A stretch of 55,302 nucleotides of DNA. Origin: an uncultured Alphaproteobacteria bacterium (GTDB lineage Bacteria > Pseudomonadota > Alphaproteobacteria > RF32 > CAG-239). The stretch lies in assembly GCA_910584385.1 (NCBI GenBank), contig CAJUAK010000011.1:1-55302 (forward strand). Direction: 5' to 3'. Under the pieces are notes generated by a model. The model did no database searches. It worked only from the letters and a program-made list of their open reading frames with translations, and had not been told where the DNA came from. A program made the translations under genes and the position numbers. How positions within the stretch are numbered: the stretch's first letter is position 1; every line of letters starts with the position of its first letter. Shown in pieces: positions 8,166 through 16,354 of the stretch.

Positions 8166-8612
8166 ATGGCCGTGGTTAACGTGGAACAGAATATGGAATA
8201 TGTTATGAAGCTTAATGAAGATCAAAAAGTTGTGTTTATGAAGGCTTTGGCCCGTCTGGCAAGCGCCGACGGCAATTTTGACAAGGATGAACAGGCGTTT
8301 GTCCGTGAGATTTCTCAAATCTACGGCATCCCTTCAAAAAGAATAGATGAAATCATGCAGGTGAAAGATGATGACGAGGTCGTTGCCGCCGCTGCACAGA
8401 TTAAAGACCGGAAAGTGGCCTTGGAGTTAATCAAGGAAATGTGCATTTTGTCCCATTCTGACGATATCCTTTCTGAAAGGGAAACCTGCTTTATCGGAAG
8501 AATTGGCGAGGCGATGGGGATTGAACTGGAAAAAATAGAGCAGATCAGCCGCTGGGTTATCGACCGCATTATTTGGCAGGAAGAAGCAAAATTAATTTTT
8601 GAATTGGACTAA
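8166..8612 (+). CDS. TerB-like (tellurite-resistance TerB domain) protein
   Basis: A 148-residue helical, acidic protein. The pattern ALARLASADGNFDKDEQAFV near residue 30 and the second ILSHSDDILSERETCFIGRI near residue 100 are the two halves of a TerB-type helical domain, with Asp/Glu residues where metal-binding members have them. The start is taken as the ATG at 8166, eight bases after AAGGAG; a TTG six bases earlier is too close to that site. The function in this organism is unknown. TerB domains occur in membrane-linked stress and DnaJ-type systems. The gene is followed 24 bases later by an unknown repeat protein, probably co-transcribed. Confidence 0.75.
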   Translation: MAVVNVEQNMEYVMKLNEDQKVVFMKALARLASADGNFDKDEQAFVREISQIYGIPSKRIDEIMQVKDDDEVVAAAAQIKDRKVALELIKEMCILSHSDDILSERETCFIGRIGEAMGIELEKIEQISRWVIDRIIWQEEAKLIFELD

Positions 8613-8636
8613 CTATTCTTTTTAGAAAGTAAAAAT

Positions 8637-10127
8637 ATGGCAGATACGGGCAAAATCAAGGGAACCGAAAGCATCTTGGAAATCCGGGAAAAAATCCGGG
8701 AGGACGAACGCCGCCGGGAGCTCGCGAAGGAACAGCAGCAAGACCGTCAAAAAGAACAAGAGACACTGGCGAAGCTTTTGAGGGAAAACGGAGGCTTCTC
8801 CAGCCGGGAAGCCATGCTTGCCGCCAAAGCCCTTACAGACGAGAAACATAAGAATGACGAAAAGCTGAAAGACGGCGACCAGGTTATTGATTTGAGCTTT
8901 ATTTTGGCACATTCGCTGCAAATGCTCTACTCGGAAACCGATCCCGTGCAAGAATACCATGCCTGGATTGACGATGCGCACAAAGTTATTGCCAATATGA
9001 ATGACGGAACCATTACGCAAGGCGATTTGGATGCCAAAATCGAATTCCTTGACAATTTGGACCAGCGCGAGAATGAAATCAAAGCTGTTATGAGCATTTA
9101 TCGCGGCAGCAGTTTTGAAGGCGCTAAAAAGCAGCTGGAATTTTTGCAGTATAAATGGCAGCGCTTAATGGAACTGCGAAGCCTGGTTAAAAGCAGCACA
9201 AAAAACCATGTGGAAGACAAAAACGCCGAAAATGAAAAAAAACGCGCCGAAGCCGCGCTGGCAATGCTTCCTTTAATGCTGCAAGATGAGAAGGACAGAA
9301 GCGAAAACGGCGATTTGGCTTGGGATGCGGCACATCAAACGCTCGCTTTTGCGGCAAGAGGCTATTTCATGGCCAATGCCCTCGCGGATGTTTACGGCAA
9401 AGATGAACTCCTGCCCGAATATAAAGCTTTTGTGGAACAGGCCGGAAAGATTATCCATAATATGAATGATGATGAAATTTCTGCTCAGGATTTGCACGAG
9501 CGCAACTTGTTTCTGCAGACGGTAAATATGCGTGAAGCGATGATTCTCGCCCATTTGTCTTTATACGAGGGGCGCACGGATCCTTTTGCCCTGAAGCAAA
9601 AAGCATATTTGCGGTATAAGTGGGAACGCCTGATGGAAATTAAAAATGCGGTGGTGAATAACACGAAGTCTGAAGAAGAAGCGTTTCGAAACCGTGAAGT
9701 TCCCGAAGAAACCCGCATCCGCGCTTTGGCAGCCGTCGTTGTTTTGAATAAGCTGTACCAGCAGGAAAAAAAGCGCTGGCAGAACGGCGATTATGACCTA
9801 AACAACCAAGGCGTTTTCCGCTATAAATACCAGGGGCATTTTACGGAAGTGCCTTCGGTTCGCCTTGGGCTGCTCCAGCAATATGGCCTGGCCGGCGGCG
9901 TACGCTTTGAGGATGGCTTGCACCAGGCATTTATGGATAAGGTTGCCACCCCAAAACAAATGTCTAACGCGGAGCGTGCGGAATGGATTATGAAGATGAG
10001 GGGAATCGCGCCGTCTAATCAAAAGCTTGACACGCTGCGGCGCAATTATTTGTCGAATGGTAACCAGATGTTTACTATTGAGCGCTATCATCGGGCTATG
10101 GCAAAAGATGCTAGGCATAATTTATAA
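8637..10127 (+). CDS. Unknown cytoplasmic protein with internal repeats (496 aa)
   Basis: Not recognised. It has no signal peptide or membrane segment. Residues ~10-50 are highly charged (Glu/Arg/Gln/Lys) and probably coiled coil. The rest contains a duplicated module of about 130 residues: unit 1 (~60-188) and unit 2 (~206-343) align along their length, for example KVIANMNDGTIT with KIIHNMNDDEIS, and YKWQRLMEL with YKWERLMEI. A shorter third piece (~363-395, NKLYQQEKKRWQNGD) matches the start of unit 2. The C-terminal ~100 residues are unique. It sits between a TerB-like gene and yggT. Confidence 0.8.
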   Translation: MADTGKIKGTESILEIREKIREDERRRELAKEQQQDRQKEQETLAKLLRENGGFSSREAMLAAKALTDEKHKNDEKLKDGDQVIDLSFILAHSLQMLYSETDPVQEYHAWIDDAHKVIANMNDGTITQGDLDAKIEFLDNLDQRENEIKAVMSIYRGSSFEGAKKQLEFLQYKWQRLMELRSLVKSSTKNHVEDKNAENEKKRAEAALAMLPLMLQDEKDRSENGDLAWDAAHQTLAFAARGYFMANALADVYGKDELLPEYKAFVEQAGKIIHNMNDDEISAQDLHERNLFLQTVNMREAMILAHLSLYEGRTDPFALKQKAYLRYKWERLMEIKNAVVNNTKSEEEAFRNREVPEETRIRALAAVVVLNKLYQQEKKRWQNGDYDLNNQGVFRYKYQGHFTEVPSVRLGLLQQYGLAGGVRFEDGLHQAFMDKVATPKQMSNAERAEWIMKMRGIAPSNQKLDTLRRNYLSNGNQMFTIERYHRAMAKDARHNL

Positions 10128-10140
10128 AGGAGTTGTTTTT

Positions 10141-10440
10141 ATGGGTGCTATTTTTGAACCATTTTTATATATTATTGGTTTGGTTGTGAGCGTTTATTTT
10201 AAGATTGTCGTTGTGGAAGTCGTTTTGCACTGGCTTATTTATTTCAAAGTTTTGGAACCGACAAACAAATATGCTTCCAAAACGGTTGAATTGTTGGAGA
10301 AGGTAACCCAGCCGGTTTATAAGAAAATCAGAGAAAAAATCCCTCCGTTTAGCGGCTTTGACTTTTCACCGTTTATTTTGCTGCTGGCGCTGCTTTTTGT
10401 CAGCCGCCTGGTTTACCGCCTGAGCGAAGCAATCTTATAG
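10141..10440 (+). CDS. YggT-family membrane protein
   Basis: A 99-residue inner-membrane protein with a hydrophobic N-terminal segment (residues ~5-35) and a second at ~78-92, separated by a Lys-rich cytoplasmic stretch with KVTQPVYKKIREKIPPFSG, the YggT-family signature (usually P-x-L-P-x-x-G). This is the single-unit form; many relatives carry two units. The start is fixed by AAAGGAG nine bases upstream. YggT is linked to osmotic tolerance and to membrane or division sites in other bacteria. The order yggT, yggU, folD recurs in alphaproteobacteria. Confidence 0.85.
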   Translation: MGAIFEPFLYIIGLVVSVYFKIVVVEVVLHWLIYFKVLEPTNKYASKTVELLEKVTQPVYKKIREKIPPFSGFDFSPFILLLALLFVSRLVYRLSEAIL

Positions 10441-10446
10441 GTTTGC

Positions 10447-10758
10447 ATGCCGGTTTTTGAAGAAACACAAAAAGGCGTTTTGTTAAGAGTTAGGCTTAGT
10501 CCTAACTCTTCTTCGTGTAAAGTGAACGGCGTTTTTCAGGATGTGCGGGGCGAGGGCTATTTGAAGGTTTCTGTAAACAGCGTTCCTGAAAAAGGAAAAG
10601 CTAATAATGAGCTGCTGCGTTTCCTTTCCGGAAAATTAAAGCTTGCAAAATCTTTTATAGAGATTATAAGCGGAGAAACAGACCGGATGAAAAAGGTTTT
10701 AATCCGGGCAGATTTGCAAATTGTTGTACAATGGCTGGAAGAAGAGGGGATAATATGA
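10447..10758 (+). CDS. DUF167 / YggU-family protein
   Basis: A 103-residue protein of the DUF167 family. The conserved KVSVNSVPEKGKANNELLRFL (residues ~39-58) and the later SGETDRMKKVLI are the family hallmarks. Function is unresolved; nucleic-acid binding has been suggested from the fold. Its stop overlaps the folD start in ATGA, so the two are translationally coupled. Confidence 0.9.
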   Translation: MPVFEETQKGVLLRVRLSPNSSSCKVNGVFQDVRGEGYLKVSVNSVPEKGKANNELLRFLSGKLKLAKSFIEIISGETDRMKKVLIRADLQIVVQWLEEEGII

Positions 10759-11624
10759 GCAAAGCAAAAATTTTAGACGGGAAGAAAATCGCTGCGGATT
10801 TGCGCCTTCAAATGAAAGCTCAGGTCGATGCGATGGATGAACCTCCTATTTTGGCTGTTGTTATGGTTGGCGAAAATGAAGCCAGCCGCATTTATGTGCG
10901 CAACAAGCAAAAAGCCGCCGCGGAAATTGGCATTATCTGCCAGGTTTATGAATTTTCTGATTCTATCGGCGAGAATGCGCTTTTGCAAAGCTTGGACGAA
11001 CTCAATGAAAACCATCATATTCACGGCATTATCGTGCAACAGCCTTTGCCGCCGCACTTAAACGCGCAGAATATTTTGAGGCATATCAGCCCTTCAAAGG
11101 ATGTTGACGGGTTTGGCTTATATAACAGCGGCAAGTTAATGAGCGGAGAAAATGGCGGGCTGGCCGCGGCAACGCCAAAAGGGATTTTGCGCCTTCTCGA
11201 AGAAACAAAGGAACCTTTATCCGGAAAGCTGGCCGTTGTTATCGGGCGTTCGCAAATTGTTGGCAGGCCTTTGGCACAAATGCTGCTGAATATGGATTGC
11301 ACGGTTCTTATTGCCCATTCCAAAACAAAAAATCTGAAAGAGCTGACAAAGCAGGCTGATATCGTCGTAGCCGCCTGCGGACAGCCGCAGATGGTCAAAG
11401 GGGATTGGGTTAAAGACGGCGCGATTGTAATTGATGTGGGAATTAACCGTAAAGAAGACGGAAAATTATGCGGCGATACGGTTTTTGATGAGTTGTCCGA
11501 AAAAGTTTCCTGGATTACGCCTGTTCCAGGCGGCGTTGGTCCGATGACCGTTGCCATGCTGCTTGAAAATACAATCTACGCTGCCTTGCATGCTGAAAAA
11601 TGTTGCTGCCATTGCGGGCATTAA
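10755..11624 (+). CDS. folD: Methylenetetrahydrofolate dehydrogenase/cyclohydrolase FolD with a Cys/His tail
   Basis: Interconverts 5,10-methylene-, methenyl- and 10-formyl-tetrahydrofolate with NADP. The 289-residue protein has the catalytic Tyr and Lys in YVRNKQKAAAEIGI, the folate signature IVQQPLPPHLN, the NADP loop VIGRSQIVGRPLAQML, and the PVPGGVGPMT motif. The start at 10755 overlaps yggU and follows a purine-rich ribosome site. The odd part is the end: after the normal last helix (LLENTIYAALHAEK) the protein finishes with CCCHCGH, four Cys and two His in seven residues. This tail is encoded by the first copy of a triplicated DNA repeat. Confidence 0.95.
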   Translation: MSKAKILDGKKIAADLRLQMKAQVDAMDEPPILAVVMVGENEASRIYVRNKQKAAAEIGIICQVYEFSDSIGENALLQSLDELNENHHIHGIIVQQPLPPHLNAQNILRHISPSKDVDGFGLYNSGKLMSGENGGLAAATPKGILRLLEETKEPLSGKLAVVIGRSQIVGRPLAQMLLNMDCTVLIAHSKTKNLKELTKQADIVVAACGQPQMVKGDWVKDGAIVIDVGINRKEDGKLCGDTVFDELSEKVSWITPVPGGVGPMTVAMLLENTIYAALHAEKCCCHCGH

Positions 11625-11793
11625 AATTCTTTTTTGCTTAAAAACACAACCAATGCATGCTTTCCATGCCAAAAAATGCTGCTGCTATTGTAGACATTAA
11701 ATTTCTTTTTTGCTTAAAAACACAATCAATGCATGCTTTCCATGCAAAAAAATGCTGCTGTCATTGTGGCATTAAATTTCTTTTTTGCCTTTT
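11587..11793. repeat. Three tandem copies of a 67-76 base unit across the folD end
   Basis: Copies begin with TGCATGC at 11587, 11654 and 11730. Copies 2 and 3 are 76 bases apart; copy 1 lacks nine bases. Each unit carries a TGCTGC-type stretch, ATTAAA and TTCTTTTTTGC. Copy 1 holds the last 12 codons and stop of folD. Copy 2 could encode a near-identical Cys/His tail ending at its own TAA. Copy 3 holds the stop codon and last residues of the convergent membrane-protein gene. The copies differ at scattered sites, so the duplication is not brand new. Confidence 0.9.
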
Positions 11794-12260
11794 TTATTGT
11801 CAGCGATGCTGTTGATTGTTTCTTGTCCCCAGTCTTGCGCAAGCTGCTCCAGGCGGTTTTCAATGGCGGTGAGGCGGCGTTGCGCGGTTGCTTTGTAAAT
11901 CCAGATAACAAAATTCGGCAGTTCGATATAAATAATCAGCCCCAAAGCGGCCGAGCCCAGCATGATAATCAGGTTAAATATGTCGCTGAAAACGAAAAAT
12001 GCGTCGCGTATGTTGTAATTGTTAAGGATGCTGATGAGGTAAGTAAATACGCCTGCAAGATTAAAACTGCCGACAATGATAATTTTCGGCGTATTTTTAG
12101 GGTCTGTTATCATAATCGTCAAAGTCGGGAGCAAACCAATCAGCAGAATGATGACAATCGGCAAAGAAGTCAGGACCAAAATGAACAGCCCGAGCAAAAT
12201 GAGCAGTTTTTTCCCGAGGGAAAGCTTTTCTTTTTTGGCGTTTTTTAAATTGTTTTTCAT
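11772..12260 (-). CDS. Small unknown membrane protein coupled to the pseudokinase
   Basis: A 162-residue protein with a Lys-rich N-terminus and about four hydrophobic segments: ~18-50 (possibly two helices), ~60-80, and ~95-120. A charged C-terminal tail (residues ~125-162) probably faces the cytoplasm and may form a short coiled coil (AIENRLEQLAQDW). No known family is recognised. Its start overlaps the stop of the upstream kinase-like gene in TAATG, so the two are coupled and may form a membrane complex. Its final residues and stop codon lie in copy 3 of the folD repeat. Confidence 0.75.
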   Translation of the reverse strand: MKNNLKNAKKEKLSLGKKLLILLGLFILVLTSLPIVIILLIGLLPTLTIMITDPKNTPKIIIVGSFNLAGVFTYLISILNNYNIRDAFFVFSDIFNLIIMLGSAALGLIIYIELPNFVIWIYKATAQRRLTAIENRLEQLAQDWGQETINSIADNKKGKKEI

Positions 12261-14302
12261 TAGTGTACCATCCAGTAAAAAAGATTGCCGACGAAAGAGG
12301 TTATCATGGTAAGGATACCTAAAATTGTTGCAAATTTTAGCGCGAGGTCGCGGGCGTCTTCATCCAGTTTTTTGCCGCCGGCCGTTAACTTTTTATGCTC
12401 GTTGACCAGATAAGTTATTTCCCGGACGGCGTTGTTATATTCTTCTTTGTCCTTTTGACGGGCTTCTTCATTGTCGAGTATTTCATAAACCTCGTAAAGC
12501 TTGCCGTTTTTGGACAGTTTGAGCATTTCTTGTTCTAAGAATTTTTGATATTTTTGATTGTGGAATGTTTTTACCACCGGCTTTATAACGTTTACAACCC
12601 ATTTGGTCAAATTTAACAGCTGAGAGGGGCCGTATTTGTTTTGCATGTCTGTGTAAAGGCGCAGCATGGCTCCGTCCCGGACGGCCTCATTAGGCGAATT
12701 AAAATCGGCAATAATATTGTCTAATTTTTTTCCCATCTTGCAACGCAGGAATGAAAGAATATTGTTATCGTAGGGCTGCGAGAGGTTGTTTATTGTTGCA
12801 TAGCTGTTATCCAATGCACGGAGTATTTGCGCCGGCGAATATACAAATTCATTTCCCAAAAGCGGGCTGATGCAGGGCAGATCATCGTCAAAATCGTACA
12901 TAATCCGCACCAGGCCGTGCCCAAGTTCTTTTTTCCGGATAAAAGATTTGAATTCCGAGGCATTTGACGGAGACCGCAGGTGTTCTTGTTCCTGATACCA
13001 TAGCTTAACCAGGTCGGAAGCGAATAAATCCTGAAAATCATTTAGATTTTTTGACGTCTTTATTGCATAAAATATTGCTTTGGGCGCGCCTGCCGGAAAC
13101 ACGCTCATTTGTCCGATGTGGATGGGCAGGGAAGGGTCTATCAAAATGCAGATTTTTGCCAGGGTGATTTTATCAATATCAAGATTAGGGTCGCCTTTGA
13201 GAAGCTTTTCAATCTTGCCGGCCAGCTTTTCATTTTCCAGCCCGCTTCTTATCCATTCCATTAATTTGCCGTTTTTTATGAGCTCGATGCCTTCGGACGG
13301 ATTATTATAAAGGTTGTAAATCACATCTTTGGCATTGTATATTTTTTCGCCTTTAATGGTTAGCGCCCTTTGAGACCTTTCCATGGAAACGGCAACCGGA
13401 TAATTGTTGTTTTTGCCTTCAAGCGCGTTGTATATCTGCACATAGTTCCAGCGCAGCAGCTCGCTGTCTTGAAGCATGTTTTTGAAAATATTGATGAAAG
13501 CTGCCGGGATTTTTTCATCATTAACCAAACTGAGGTAGCTGCCTTTTTTTAACTTTAGGCGCAAAATCTGTGTGGTGTCTAAATCTTGGTGCAAGTCTTT
13601 GCGCAGCAGCAATGAAATAGCGGTTACGCCCAAAGCGTAAATATCGTTTTTGTCGGTTCCGTTGCCCCGCCCTTCGGGAAGCGACATCAGGCTTTCTATG
13701 GTTTCATATGCGGCCGGCTGATAAAAGGCCGGGAAAGACGCCAGGCAGTCGCCCAAAATAATTTCAGTGCGCGAACTGTCCCGGTAGTAAAGGTTGTCGA
13801 GGCGGATATTGCGGTGCGTGATGTTATAGCTTTTCATCGTCTCTATTGCAGAAAGGATGTTTAAGATAAATCCTTTCAGCTTATCAGCAGCGGTTTGGTA
13901 ATTTATATCATTTTCCAGAAAATCCATAACCCTTCCGCCGAGGGGCATCTGGTAGATAAGCGCTAAACGGCGTGATTGGTCTTCTTTGTAATTGACGCTG
14001 CCATATTCCACCAGTTTCATTAATCCGGGTGTTTCAATTGACTTTATGTAAGGCAGGAGCGAACAGCGGGGAGCTGTTTCATTGCTGCATATCAAGGCAA
14101 ATAACTTTCGGCGGGAATCTATCTTGTCCGTGACTTTATATGCGACAGCGCCGTTTGCGTCCAATTCGGGAAGAGGTTCATCATAATTGATTTCAAACCG
14201 CTCTTTTATCAGATAGCGGTTGTCTGATTCCTTTTTTTCCAAAGTAATGCTTTTTTCAGCCTCTGCGGGCTGTTGCGCTTGATTTTTTTCTGTTTCTGCC
14301 AT
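12260..14302 (-). CDS. Tail-anchored Ser/Thr protein-kinase-like protein (pseudokinase)
   Basis: A 680-residue protein with a kinase fold in residues ~50-290. Recognisable pieces are the catalytic-loop region THRNIRLDNLYY (~162-173), LGDCLASFP in the DFG position (Asp185), and KNDIYALGVTAISLLL for helix F. Key catalytic parts are missing: the HRD Asp is Asn165, the beta-3 Lys is absent (LFALICS), and there is no glycine-rich loop. Phosphotransfer is therefore unlikely. The middle ~300 residues are unknown and mostly helical. A single hydrophobic helix at ~655-679 ends the protein, so it is probably anchored in the inner membrane with its bulk in the cytoplasm. Similar HRxIRxDN proteins exist, as I recall, in other Rhodospirillales. 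Confidence 0.8.
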   Translation of the reverse strand: MAETEKNQAQQPAEAEKSITLEKKESDNRYLIKERFEINYDEPLPELDANGAVAYKVTDKIDSRRKLFALICSNETAPRCSLLPYIKSIETPGLMKLVEYGSVNYKEDQSRRLALIYQMPLGGRVMDFLENDINYQTAADKLKGFILNILSAIETMKSYNITHRNIRLDNLYYRDSSRTEIILGDCLASFPAFYQPAAYETIESLMSLPEGRGNGTDKNDIYALGVTAISLLLRKDLHQDLDTTQILRLKLKKGSYLSLVNDEKIPAAFINIFKNMLQDSELLRWNYVQIYNALEGKNNNYPVAVSMERSQRALTIKGEKIYNAKDVIYNLYNNPSEGIELIKNGKLMEWIRSGLENEKLAGKIEKLLKGDPNLDIDKITLAKICILIDPSLPIHIGQMSVFPAGAPKAIFYAIKTSKNLNDFQDLFASDLVKLWYQEQEHLRSPSNASEFKSFIRKKELGHGLVRIMYDFDDDLPCISPLLGNEFVYSPAQILRALDNSYATINNLSQPYDNNILSFLRCKMGKKLDNIIADFNSPNEAVRDGAMLRLYTDMQNKYGPSQLLNLTKWVVNVIKPVVKTFHNQKYQKFLEQEMLKLSKNGKLYEVYEILDNEEARQKDKEEYNNAVREITYLVNEHKKLTAGGKKLDEDARDLALKFATILGILTMITSFVGNLFYWMVH

Positions 14303-14480
14303 GATTAAAATTCTTTCAATTTACAGCTTTAATTAACCGCAATATATAATAACTTTATTAATAAACCGCAAATATTTGAAAAATTTAAGGAAATGATGAT
14401 AACGCGGGTAATTTCCTTGCATATCCTTAAAAAAAAGAGTATTTTGTTGAATTATGTGAGAATTTTTTAGAAAAATAGCA

Positions 14481-15617
14481 ATGGAAACAAATAAAACACG
14501 TGAAGATGTAACCTCCGGATTTCTTGAAAAGTTTAATGGTTCCGGGTATACATATGACTTAGACGCCGAACATGCCGCAATTGTTAACGCTGAACTGGAA
14601 GAACTTGAGAATTGGGAACATAAACAAGGCATTCCGCTCCATGTTTTGGAAGAAGACGAAGAAATTGTTGTGGACAGCGAAGCGGAAAAAGCCTTTTGGG
14701 AAAAACTGGATATGCCGCTGCACACCATTGTCGAACGCATTTTTGCACGTTCTTTGCGGCCATTTGTTATTATCCGTGATGATAAAATCGAATATGTGAA
14801 CCAGACATTGCTGAAGCTAATGGGGCTGCACAGTCCAAAACAAATGGTCGGCAAGAGCTTTTTTGAATTTGTTGCCAAAGACGATTGGAACAATCTTGCC
14901 GAAAATATTGGCGAAATGCTGACAGAGGACCATTCTTTAGCCGTTCGGATGAAACGCGCGGACAGAAAAGTCATTGAGCTGAGGATGTATGCCGTTTACA
15001 TTCCAGACAGCGAACATTTTTCATTTATTTTGTTTGGGGAAGAATCTCATGAAAACAAATCTGCCGACGGGCAGGATTTAAAAGAGCCTGCGCAGACGCT
15101 TTTTGACGAGTTAACGGCTTTGCCCAGCTTTTATCTCTTTGAAGACCGGGTACAAATGGCGGTTAATGCGGAAATTTATAAAGATGTTCGCCTGCCGAAG
15201 AATGTTATCGGCGTTGCCGGCGTCTATATTGAAAATATGGATTATTTTCAAAAGCTGAATTTGGATGAGTTCGTGTTGAAAAAATTGGCTTCCCGCCTTG
15301 TTTTGGGCATGCGGAAAAATTATACGGTTGCCCGCGGGCTTAAATGCCAGTTTGGGGTTTTGTTTAATGATTTGGCAAATGTATCGGATTTGGAAGTTGA
15401 ACTCCATAAGCTGATTATGCTGGTTCAGGAAAATGTGGAAGATAATTTCCATTCGCATGAAATTTCGGCTTGTATCGGTTTGAGCGTCTTTCCCGAGCCT
15501 GCGCGTTCTGCCAAAAAGCTTTTGCAACAGGCTGTTTATGCCGTGGGTAAGGCAAGAGAGCTGCATTTGCCCTATTATAAATATGATGGTGCAGATTTTG
15601 ATGAAGAATCAGAATAG
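14481..15617 (+). CDS. PAS-domain protein with a degenerate GGDEF domain
   Basis: A 378-residue cytoplasmic signalling protein. Residues 1-80 are acidic and unassigned. A PAS domain spans ~85-190 (FVIIRDDKIEYVNQTLLKLMG, then GKSFFEFV). Residues ~205-372 follow the GGDEF fold, starting with LTALPSFYLFEDRV, the equivalent of the usual LTGLPNR-LF-DR. The active-site loop reads GLKCQF instead of GGDEF, and no RxxD inhibitory site is seen, so cyclase activity is not expected. It may sense a signal and bind a partner or nucleotide. The ribosome site is weak (AGAAAAA). It is divergent from the pseudokinase gene, and its end overlaps the next convergent gene by nine bases. Confidence 0.8.
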   Translation: METNKTREDVTSGFLEKFNGSGYTYDLDAEHAAIVNAELEELENWEHKQGIPLHVLEEDEEIVVDSEAEKAFWEKLDMPLHTIVERIFARSLRPFVIIRDDKIEYVNQTLLKLMGLHSPKQMVGKSFFEFVAKDDWNNLAENIGEMLTEDHSLAVRMKRADRKVIELRMYAVYIPDSEHFSFILFGEESHENKSADGQDLKEPAQTLFDELTALPSFYLFEDRVQMAVNAEIYKDVRLPKNVIGVAGVYIENMDYFQKLNLDEFVLKKLASRLVLGMRKNYTVARGLKCQFGVLFNDLANVSDLEVELHKLIMLVQENVEDNFHSHEISACIGLSVFPEPARSAKKLLQQAVYAVGKARELHLPYYKYDGADFDEESE

Positions 15618-16352
15618 GCTTTGGGCATTTCTTAAAATTTTTTCTGCTGTTGGAGAATAGCTTTTATCATGAGTATGCAAGATAAGCGGCGGAAGGATTT
15701 CTGCCGGGGTTTTGCTGTTTTTTTGCCCCATCGCTAAAATCCGGTGCGCTTTTTCGCCTTCATAGGAACAAACGGGTATTATTTTTATGTTGCCGAGCCG
15801 GCCGTAAAAATAATGTAAAATTTCGGGGAGCGCTTCTGCGCGGTTGACCGTGTAAAACCACCCTTTGGGTTTAACCCTCTTAATACAGATATCCAACCAA
15901 TCGCTTAAGCGCATGTTTTTCAGGTTATGGGCTGCGGCTTTGCTTTGGTTTGGAGATGGCATGTCGTTGAATGCGTAAGGCGGATTGCTCAAGACATGGC
16001 TGAAGCATTGCGCCATTGTTGAGCGCAGCTCCGGCGATGGCGTGCGGATATCCCCGTTTATGAATTTAACCTTGGCATAACCGTTTTCTTTTGCGCTCAT
16101 ATTTGACAGGAATACTAGATTTTCTTGAAGTTCGATTCCGGTGATTTCAGGTTCCATGCCTGCAAATCTGGCTGCTAAGCAGAGGGCTACCGCGCCGGTG
16201 CCGGAACCGATATCAAGGATTGTTTCTCCGGTTTGCAGGTTTTTGACAAGGGAAGCCAGCAATACGGCATCTATTGAAGCACGGTAACCATCCAAAGGCT
16301 GAAAAATTTTTACTCTGCGGTTTAAGAGATAATCTGCGCTGAAGTTTTCCAT
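15609..16352 (-). CDS. tRNA1(Val) (adenine37-N6)-methyltransferase-like protein
   Basis: A 247-residue SAM-dependent methyltransferase. Motif I is ILDIGSGTGAVALCLA (about residue 44) and the catalytic N6-adenine motif is NPPYAF (about residue 122). The opening RRVKIFQPLDGYRASIDAVLLA is typical of the TrmN6/YfiC group, which methylates A37 of tRNA-Val. Assignment to that exact substrate is by family similarity. It starts two bases after tsaC, another position-37 tRNA modification gene, which supports a tRNA role. Confidence 0.85.
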   Translation of the reverse strand: MENFSADYLLNRRVKIFQPLDGYRASIDAVLLASLVKNLQTGETILDIGSGTGAVALCLAARFAGMEPEITGIELQENLVFLSNMSAKENGYAKVKFINGDIRTPSPELRSTMAQCFSHVLSNPPYAFNDMPSPNQSKAAAHNLKNMRLSDWLDICIKRVKPKGWFYTVNRAEALPEILHYFYGRLGNIKIIPVCSYEGEKAHRILAMGQKNSKTPAEILPPLILHTHDKSYSPTAEKILRNAQSLF

Positions 16353-16354
16353 GC

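Noticed and set aside
11726..12248. ORFs in the folD repeat region (minus 11726-11911, plus 11733-12248)
   Set aside because: The first lies in another frame of the minus-strand membrane-protein gene, the second is antisense to it; both are by-products of the repeats.
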